A stretch of 12,561 nt of DNA from Ramicandelaber brevisporus (Eukaryota; Kickxellomycota; Ramicandelaberales; Ramicandelaberaceae), in assembly GCA_025201865.1 (NCBI GenBank), contig MU603162.1:1978-14538 (forward strand). The letters run 5' to 3'. The notes under the pieces were generated by a model. That model was not told where the DNA came from, did not search any database, and saw nothing but the letters and a program-made list of their open reading frames with translations. Positions 1 to 6,500 of the stretch are shown here, one piece after another. The first letter of the stretch is position 1. Each line of letters opens with the position of its first letter. Made by a program: the position numbers and the translations under genes.

Positions 1-302
1 AGTTGTTTAATACATTCATGATGTCATGTCTCTATTCACAAATCCTCCCATTTATGACATCACCGTGCCTTCTGAAAGAGCAGGATCTTGTATTCAAGCT
101 GTTTCTTCAACAACCGCTTTATATCCCGTATCCCCGTATCCCTTTCACACTTTTGGACAGGCTCGTGGACCTTGACAGTCGGAGTTTGTGCACTGGCAAT
201 TGGTCATGGCAAATTCTCTCGGGTTCTCTGCAGGGGGCGGTTTACAAAAGCCAAACACAGAACCAGCGATAGTGTTGGTAGTACCAATGTCAATAACAAC
301 GA

Positions 303-344
303 CAACACACGCACACGCACAAAAATACACACAAAAATACACGA
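303..344. repeat. AC-rich short tandem repeats
   Basis: Two imperfect direct repeats lie next to each other: a short ACACGC/ACACGC run and then two copies of a 12-base unit of the form AAAAATACACRM. They sit in non-coding DNA and look like ordinary slippage-derived simple sequence. Confidence 0.6.
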
Positions 345-565
345 GAGCATCAAACAGTTCGCACTTTATTGTGGACCTGACAAGCAAAACCTCGTGTGCC
401 TTTTTTTTGTTACTGACTTTATTTGTAAAACTCGTGGATTGCGTGAGCTCGTGTGTGCATCGCCTGCTCTCTCGTCTATTCAAGAACTCGTACTTATTTA
501 TTCACTCGCTGGCTCGCGTTCAACAACTTGTACCTCCGATTGGCACTGGCGCTCCACACACTCTA

Positions 566-602
566 TCCCTTCTCCTTCTCCCTCTCCTCCTTCTCCCTCT
601 CC
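566..602 (+). promoter_or_regulatory. Homopyrimidine tract upstream of the secreted protein gene
   Basis: All 37 bases are C or T, built from CTTCTCC/CTCCCTCT-like units, about 120 bases before the start codon at 723. CT-rich tracts near transcription starts are common in strongly expressed fungal genes, so a core-promoter role is a reasonable inference. Plain simple sequence is the alternative. Confidence 0.4.
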
Positions 603-722
603 ACCACCGAGTCTTCACCTGCACTCTTGTCCTACTCTCCCATTGCTTTGTCTGCTTACCACTCATTCGTGTCACTCTCCCATCCTAAACCCTCGCTAAC
701 CAACTTTCTTTTTTGACACAAA

Positions 723-1103
723 ATGAAGCTCCTCTCCACTCTTATCACAGTTCCATTGCTCCTTTCAACCTTCCTCTTCTCGAGCACGGCTTTTGCCTCC
801 TGGTTTGTGATTTACCAAGACGCTGGCTGGATTGGTGACAACTACACAGTGGCATTCGAGTTTGGTGCTGGTGGAGGCTGGAACTTTGATCCACGTTACG
901 GCACATGCAAGGACTTTGACCTGCCGCCAGTGTGGCAGAACCGGGCATCGTCGGCACGCTGGTCGAGCGATCACAGCGGAAACATCTTGTTCTGGACGCC
1001 AACCTGGTACAAGGCGTGGGATTACACAACGACATGGTATCCAACCAATTTTGAGCTCGATTACATCAATGATCAAGTTATTCGCGTCCGCGTCTGTTAC
1101 TAA
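723..1103 (+). CDS. Small secreted beta/gamma-crystallin-like (peptidase inhibitor I36-like) protein
   Basis: This 126-residue protein has a clear signal peptide (residues 1-25, basic start, long Leu-rich core, AFA before the likely cut at Ser26), giving a mature chain of about 101 residues. The mature part begins FVIYQDAGWIGDNY, the aromatic beta-strand opening typical of beta/gamma-crystallin Greek keys, and continues with QNRASS at 72-77, matching the family's N/D-N/D-x-x-S/T-S calcium clamp except for Gln at the first position. A second, more decayed clamp-like NDQVIR lies at 116-121. Only two cysteines remain (62 and 125), suggesting one disulfide, and Asn40 is in a glycosylation sequon. 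Tryptophan is very frequent (9 in the mature chain). The ATG has A at -3 and is followed directly by the signal peptide. The protein probably acts outside the cell, perhaps in the wall, stress or antimicrobial binding; the fold is inferred, and the function is unknown. Confidence 0.8.
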   Translation: MKLLSTLITVPLLLSTFLFSSTAFASWFVIYQDAGWIGDNYTVAFEFGAGGGWNFDPRYGTCKDFDLPPVWQNRASSARWSSDHSGNILFWTPTWYKAWDYTTTWYPTNFELDYINDQVIRVRVCY

Positions 1104-1174
1104 TAGCATTTTTTTTTAATTACATAGCATAGCTTTCATTACCGTTGTTATTACTCTTTCTTTTTTTGGCTTTG

Positions 1175-1190
1175 AATAATAATAATTAAT
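1175..1190 (+). terminator. Possible polyadenylation signal region of the crystallin-like gene
   Basis: An AATAAT-type repeat lies about 75 bases after the stop codon at 1103 and follows a T-rich stretch. Fungal poly(A) signals are loose AT-rich elements, so the assignment is an inference from position and composition. Confidence 0.35.
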
Positions 1191-1320
1191 GTTCAATTAC
1201 GAGGAAAAGCACATATAGTCTGAGAAGGGAAGAAATGATAGGTGAGTGGGTGAGCGGATGAGAACATTAGTAAGATAAGGGGACACAGATGACAGATTCA
1301 TAAAGAGATAAACACTCCAG

Positions 1321-1355
1321 GAAAGTAAGGTAAAGTAAGGTAAGATAAGGTAAGG
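1321..1355. repeat. Imperfect decamer tandem repeat (TAAAGTAAGG type)
   Basis: About three and a half copies of a 10-base unit, GAAAGTAAGG / TAAAGTAAGG / TAAGATAAGG / TAAGG, lie 40-75 bases beyond the oxidoreductase stop codon. They are non-coding and probably part of that gene's 3' untranslated region when read on the minus strand, where they become a pyrimidine-rich run. Confidence 0.65.
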
Positions 1356-1395
1356 AAGAAAGAACAGCGTTAGAATAAAAAAATGATGTCACTAA

Positions 1396-3153
1396 CTATC
1401 GACGTCGAGATACAAGACTGTATTGTGTAGGATATTCTACAACAGCACCTAGTTCCCGTGCAGCTCGCAACGGCCACTCTGGCTCACGCAGCGCTTGTCT
1501 TCCAATAAACACCACATCTGCACAATCCCTCTGCAAAATCATTTCTGCTTGACGCGGCTCTGTAATCAACCCAACTGTGGCTGTGACTGAGTTTGGCACA
1601 GTGGCTTTGATCCCTGCCGACATTGGGGTTTGGTACAATGGGAATGGATTAATCTGCTGAGTAGGGTTGATACCGCCACTCGACACATCAATGAGGTCAG
1701 CACCGGCCGCATACAATAGTGGAGCAAGTCGCTTCGTGTCCTCTACGCTCCAGCCGCCGTCATCCACCCACTCCGTGCCCGATAGCCTGACAAAGAGCGG
1801 CTTGCCCTTTGGCCAGCAGTCACAGTCACAATCGTCGGCAATGTCCATATCCGAAGCCGCTGAGCGCGGGTCAGTGGCACGAATCGCCTCAACAATTTCG
1901 AGCAGCAGTCGAACTCGATTTTCGAATGAACCGCCATAGCCGTCTGTGCGTTTGTTAACCAGTGGTGACATGAAACTGGAGATGAGATAACCGTGAGCAG
2001 CGTGGATCTCAAGCAGATCAAAGCCAGCACGATTGGCACGCTTGGCAGCTTTGACAAATGCAGCTTTGACCTCTTCGAGCTCATCGTCTGTAATCTCGCG
2101 CGGCTTGCGATGAAGCAATGCATCAAACGGCACTGTTGTCGGGCCGATTGGAACCCACCCACCATAATCATCTGTGGCTGTGTGGTACTGACCAGTTGGC
2201 GATGTGTGCGGGAACAATGTCGAAGCTTTGCGACCGGCATGTCCAATCTGGATTCCAGCTTTGCCTCCAACTGTGTGCACAAACCGAGCAATTCGAGCAA
2301 GCGGTGCAACGTGATCATCGCACCATAACCCCATATCATACGGCGTAATTCGACCTTCTGGCAACACTGCAGTCGCCTCGATCATAACCAGTCCAAATCC
2401 ATACATTGCAAACTTTCCGTAATGCACAAGATGCCAATCTGTTGCAAATCCACTCTGTGATGAATACGTGCACATTGGACTGACTCCAATGCGGTTTGCC
2501 AGTGTTATATTGCGCAAAGTGAGTGGATGGAACACACGCGGCACCGGGCGATCCTTCGCTTCGACAACGTCCCGGAACCCAAACATGAGCTGCATGGGTG
2601 TTGGCTGAACCGCCGCGCCTGTTGGAGCCAACTGAGGCACTGTGAAATCCAATGGGCTTGCTGTGGCATTCGGCAGGCGAGGTGGAGCGCGTACTGGGGC
2701 GACAAAGTTGTCGTCAAACGTAGAGTGCTCTGGAGGCACCTCAACCATGCTCAGCGTGAGCGGGTGGACTTGGTATTTCATTGGGTCCACCGGCGGCACT
2801 GCAGGAGGAGCTGCGACGGCGGCGGCTTCTGCAAGTGCACGAGGCGACGCAGCAAGATATTGGGACTGATGCCTGACGGTAGTGTTCCGTGGCGGCGTGG
2901 TTGGCGATTCTACACGAGCTGCCGCTGCTGCTGCTGCTGCTGCAACAAGAGATGGGCTGTTGACCTTCGAGCTCGCTTTGGAGGATGAAGCCGAGATCTT
3001 TAAAGATCCTGATATTGCTGTCGTCGTCGTCGTAGTTGCAGTCGTTGTTGTATGAGCAGCTGTTGCAGTTGTTGCAGTTGTTGCAGTTGTTGCTACTTCT
3101 GCTGCTGCTACTGCTGTTGACGTGCTGGGGGTGTTGCTGGCTTGTGGCTTCAT
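1396..3153 (-). CDS. Old yellow enzyme family NAD(P)H:flavin oxidoreductase (YqjM-like) with long N-terminal extension
   Basis: This 585-residue protein is an FMN-dependent ene-reductase with a TIM barrel of about 380 residues (from 205). Key family residues are visible: SPMCTYSS at 225-232, with Cys228 and Tyr230 at the redox-tuning and substrate positions; GHAGRKAS at 304-311; HAAHGYL at 384-390, with the His pair 384/387 that binds the substrate carbonyl and Tyr389, the likely proton donor; SPLVNKRTDGYGGSFENR at 396-413; and PLFVRLSG at 452-459. Such enzymes reduce activated C=C bonds of enones with NAD(P)H, usually in detoxification or secondary metabolism. The start at 3153 has A at -3; the frame stays open to 3432, but only through simple repeats. 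Residues 1-200 are an Ala/Thr/Ser-rich extension absent from bacterial YqjM, and residues about 431-446 are an acidic, Cys-containing insertion. A shorter start at Met125 (2781) is possible. No intron is needed. Confidence 0.93.
   Translation of the reverse strand: MKPQASNTPSTSTAVAAAEVATTATTATTATAAHTTTTATTTTTTAISGSLKISASSSKASSKVNSPSLVAAAAAAAAARVESPTTPPRNTTVRHQSQYLAASPRALAEAAAVAAPPAVPPVDPMKYQVHPLTLSMVEVPPEHSTFDDNFVAPVRAPPRLPNATASPLDFTVPQLAPTGAAVQPTPMQLMFGFRDVVEAKDRPVPRVFHPLTLRNITLANRIGVSPMCTYSSQSGFATDWHLVHYGKFAMYGFGLVMIEATAVLPEGRITPYDMGLWCDDHVAPLARIARFVHTVGGKAGIQIGHAGRKASTLFPHTSPTGQYHTATDDYGGWVPIGPTTVPFDALLHRKPREITDDELEEVKAAFVKAAKRANRAGFDLLEIHAAHGYLISSFMSPLVNKRTDGYGGSFENRVRLLLEIVEAIRATDPRSAASDMDIADDCDCDCWPKGKPLFVRLSGTEWVDDGGWSVEDTKRLAPLLYAAGADLIDVSSGGINPTQQINPFPLYQTPMSAGIKATVPNSVTATVGLITEPRQAEMILQRDCADVVFIGRQALREPEWPLRAARELGAVVEYPTQYSLVSRRR
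2919..2944 (-). repeat. GCT/GCN repeat encoding poly-Ala in the oxidoreductase
   Basis: A CTG-type trinucleotide run encodes nine consecutive alanines (residues 71-79) in the N-terminal extension. Together with the Thr/Ala tract at residues 21-45 it shows that the extension is low complexity and probably disordered and length-variable. Confidence 0.75.
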
Positions 3154-3387
3154 CCTTGGTATACTTGTAGAGACCGGCGGCGGCAGCAACAACAACAAAG
3201 GGTGGCAGTATTTTAAAAAAGGAAAGGAAAATAGGATGTCGCTAAGTATGAAATCAGTCTCGGCTGTTCGGGTCGGATCCTGGGCTATCCGGCATTGTAA
3301 CATCCGAAAGAAAAGTGCGAACCACAGAGAGCGACAAGCAATAGACAGATGCATTCGATGACACGCCGCCATTATCTTCATCTTCAT

Positions 3388-3420
3388 CATAGTCATCGTC
3401 ATAGTCATCGTCATAGTCAT
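3388..3420. repeat. 12-base tandem repeat (CATAGTCATCGT)
   Basis: About 2.75 copies of CATAGTCATCGT, flanked by further CATCTT/ATTATCGTC variants of the same trinucleotide pattern, lie in the promoter-side spacer about 235-270 bases upstream of the oxidoreductase start. Confidence 0.7.
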
Positions 3421-3484
3421 AATTATCGTCAAAGAGCCGACGAATAAGATAGACAGCAGTGGCTGACAATAGGTAGCGGTGGTT

Positions 3485-3506
3485 AAATAGAAGCTATTTC
3501 AAATAG
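3485..3506. repeat. Small inverted repeat after the MON2 stop
   Basis: Three six-base arms follow each other: AAATAG, then CTATTT, then AAATAG. The first and second arms can form a 6-bp stem with a 3-base AAG loop; the second and third form a dyad around a single C. It lies 26-47 bases beyond the MON2 stop, in the expected 3' untranslated region. Stability would be low because most pairs are A-T. Confidence 0.4.
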
Positions 3507-3527
3507 TGCAAAGGGTAAAAAAGGGTG

Positions 3528-3533
3528 TTTATT
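3528..3533 (-). terminator. AATAAA hexamer overlapping the MON2 stop codon
   Basis: Read on the minus strand, the MON2 stop and the next bases are TAATAAA, so a canonical AATAAA polyadenylation hexamer begins inside the stop codon. A T-rich stretch follows within 25 bases. If it is used, the 3' untranslated region would be only a few tens of bases long. Confidence 0.45.
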
Positions 3534-3537
3534 AATG

Positions 3538-3568
<31 letters not shown>

Positions 3569-6500
3569 ATGTAACGTCCAATACGCTGTAGACACTTTTG
3601 TACCAAAACAAGGACAGAGTAGTCAAAGACGAGAATTGCATCACACAGAACAGGATACAGCTTGACCAGGAACGCTCCCGATGGCACAGTCGATGAGTCT
3701 TTGTCGTCAACAAGGTGGCACTCGGCAATCTTGATGGCGGTTAGCTGTCGAAGCACGTAGGTGACTTCCTCCGTGCGCATTCTTGGGAATGGGGTGCGGC
3801 CGTAGACATGATTCTGGTCGTGCATATAAGCAGCAATGATGCTCGAGCAATGTTCAACCAGGACTGGCGCAGCGGCAGCACGAAGTAGGCTTGGGATGGA
3901 CGATTCGCTGCCAAACACGCGGCTTATTCTATCAGTCATGTGTAGGCTCGGTAAGCCAGACTGGGCATCAAAATCACTGGCAGCAAGGGCAAACAGCCAA
4001 TTCAGACACATGAAGGCAAAGTGCTCGCGCACTGGACCAGATGTGCTCATATGAACATGGCTGCCAAATGATAGCTGTGCTGAGCCATTGGCGGTCGTCG
4101 AGTTCATTGTCAAGTGTTCGTTAAGCAGAGCTGCGCCAGACCGCAGAATGCCAACCAACGCACGGGTCATATCAGTGCGCTGTTCAAGTGACACAGCACG
4201 CGACTCACCAACATGGCGCAGCAGGGCAGGCATCACAGTTGCAAAGAAGTCCATATCGAAGGCTTCGTCGGCGGCTGTCACAGCAACGGAGCTTGAGCCA
4301 CTCTTTTGTGATAACGACTTTGAGTTTGACGAGCTGCTATTCGATGAGGCAGCAGGCGGAGACAAGGCAATCTCAGCTAACACTCGGGCAACAGTGTTCC
4401 AGACGCTCAGAATAGCATCGGCGACCAGGCGAGCTTCAATGGAGCGCATGCGATCGAGACCATTGGGCACGAGCTGCATAAAGAGACGAGCGGCAGACTG
4501 CCACATTGGCTCCATGGTTTGCTGCTGCTGCTGAGATGAGTGGGATGCAAGCATACTGGATGCCACAGGAATTCGGCTCCGCTGATCACGCAGCACAATG
4601 GCAACACCAATGCCATCAACCAGCCGATCAAACACACCCGCCTCAAACAGGCGAACATCTGCAGCCGCAGCATCTGGCGACTGGCTATCTTCATCATGCT
4701 TACCGGAGACAAACATCAATGTAGCAGCCTCAGTTGCCTTGTGAGCAAATGCGACAAATGTGGCAGTGTAATGGCGGCGAGTCGAAACGGACGACAGGGA
4801 AGTGCGAGTCAATCCGAGTGATGACATTGGAGTGATTTGCATCGCAGCAAGCTCATCATTCAGCGTTTCACGCAGACGAAGCAGAGCAGGCGGTTCGCGA
4901 GACTGGTCAAGGGTTTCAGCCATGCCAGGTGCTTGGGCAGCGACTACGTATGGAAGGAGCATGAAATCGACCAATGTGTTGATGATGATGGATAGTGGTG
5001 GCTCCTTCTGTTGGTCAGACACTGGCTGGAGCGACAGCTTCTCAACAGTGGAGTCGGCATCGACGGCAGCAATCGCGTCAAGAACCGCAGTCTGCAATGG
5101 AGTCATGCGATCAACATCCGAAGTATAGATTGGCGCATGCGGGAATAGCAGCGCTGCACGAATTGACACAAGAGCAATGTGCAAATCATCTGCAGTAAAC
5201 GTTGATTCAATGACACGATAAATGTCAACAAACACTCGAACTAACTGAGTCAGCGTCTCCTGCGAGAATGCAGTGCCAACAATGAACTGTCCTGCTGCAG
5301 ACACAGTGGGATCCTGAGCGGTGATGGCTGCTGACGATAGAGCACGCAGTTTACCAGTTCGAGCCACGATTGCACCAATATCAGTCCAACTGTTGAATGC
5401 AATACGCCATAGTGACTTCTGCAATTCAACTTCGATTGCACCACCAGTGGCTGATGATGACTGCGATAAAATACTGACCAGCGCATTAACTGCACACACT
5501 ACAATGTCCTTCGTGCTGCTTCCAGCTTCAACCCCTGCAGCCGCAGCATCAACAGCCAGAGCAACTGAATCCACTATCAAGCCCCAGAGCAAGCCCCAAG
5601 CCTCAACAAACAGCGGAGCCTGAACAAGCACAGGCAGTCTATCACGAAGCAGCTTGGCAGCACCAGTGAATGAAATGGTAAATGTCTCGGTCCAAGGATG
5701 CTTCTCATACGAAGAGAACCCAGAACGAGCAGACGGCTGAGCACTGATTAGTGAGAAACACAGACGCTGCTGAGCTGAAATTTCACGAAGCATTGGAAGC
5801 AGTGCACGCCACACCACCTCTGCCCAAGTAGATGCATCAATGCCATCGCCATGTACGTCAAGCGTGCGGAACAGAGTTTGATTTGCACTGTGCCGAACTT
5901 CGGCGCGAGAGTCTGTTGCCAGCAGAGACAGCTGGGTGAATACCATCAACCACAGTGTTGATAGAGTAGTTGGGTCAAACACAGTTGTGGCAGTAGTGGT
6001 CGCTGCGGAAGACTCGGCAGCATTGGCATCTGCCTCGGAGTCAGCGTCTGGATCATCAGCCAAGTCAATAGAGAGCAACTCTTGAATGCACTTGGCAGTT
6101 ACAGCTTGGAAATCTGGACGCTCAGTAGCTTCACCATCCTGAGCAGAAGCAGCATCAATCAGCTGTGCAATAGAGACTGAACGTGGACTGCTTGAATCAT
6201 GGCCATTAACAGAATTTGGCACTGATAAGGAAGATGATGGAAGCATTCGTTTCTTCTGGAGGAAGCCGCAGACATTCCAGATCAGACCAGTTGCAGTGAG
6301 TGCAATGTTGAGATCACCATGCTGTCTTGTATAGTTAGCCAAGCACACAATACACCGACGTACGCTGGATGGAGGCAGAGTTGGCAAGAAATCGGTGCAA
6401 ATCAGCTGAAGAGAGGGGAACGCAAATTTAACCAAATTGATCATTGTTAAACCACTTGATGCAGACTCATTTGTTGACGCTGTTGAAGTAGACTCTGAAT

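Larger units (their letters stand above)
1..722. other. Non-coding region upstream of the crystallin-like gene
   Basis: This stretch carries no protein I can support. Several frames are open (for example 88-699 on +), but their translations are dominated by simple repeats and pyrimidine-derived Ser/Pro/Leu, and none shows a domain. It holds an AC-rich patch with repeats near 303-344, a homopyrimidine tract at 566-602, and a generally C/T-rich leader up to the ATG at 723. The last 150 bases probably contain the core promoter and 5' leader of the secreted protein gene; no clear TATA box is seen close to the start. Confidence 0.6.
1104..1395. other. Convergent 3' intergenic region
   Basis: The 292 bases between the two convergent stops hold no gene. 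Just after the crystallin-like stop there are T-rich stretches and an AATAATAATAATTAAT block at about 1175-1190, a plausible AT-rich polyadenylation region for that gene. The half nearer the oxidoreductase is purine-rich on + and contains a decamer repeat at 1321-1355; its 3' end signal is not obvious. Confidence 0.5.
3154..3531. other. Spacer between MON2 homologue and oxidoreductase gene
   Basis: These 378 bases must hold the 3' end of the MON2 transcript and the promoter and 5' leader of the oxidoreductase, both on the minus strand. It contains a 12-base tandem repeat (3388-3420), an AAC/AGC-type run near 3180-3200 just upstream of the oxidoreductase start, and a small inverted repeat at 3485-3506. 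The minus frame open from 3432 encodes alternating Met-Thr from the repeat followed by unremarkable sequence, so I treat it as untranslated. Confidence 0.6.

Noticed and set aside
145-483. Open frame of 112 codons on - (residues rich in Cys and Val)
   Set aside because: The Cys/Ala alternation comes from the ACGCAC repeat read in reverse; no family resemblance.
88-699. Open frame of 203 codons on + upstream of the crystallin-like gene
   Set aside because: Its translation is built largely from AC repeats and the C/T tract (Ser/Pro runs), overlapping frames are equally open, and it shows no domain, signal peptide or convincing start context.
3154-3432. Upstream extension of the oxidoreductase frame starting with alternating Met-Thr
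   Set aside because: The beginning is encoded by a tandem repeat, the rest matches nothing, and ATG 3153 has a good context. Kept only as a possible alternative start.
3483-3728. Minus frame with a poly-His run
   Set aside because: It is the GAT microsatellite at the MON2 end read in another frame; the MON2 frame is strongly supported there.
5355-5375. GTTCGAGCC sequence resembling a tRNA T-arm
   Set aside because: It is inside the well-supported MON2 coding frame, and no acceptor, D or anticodon arms surround it.
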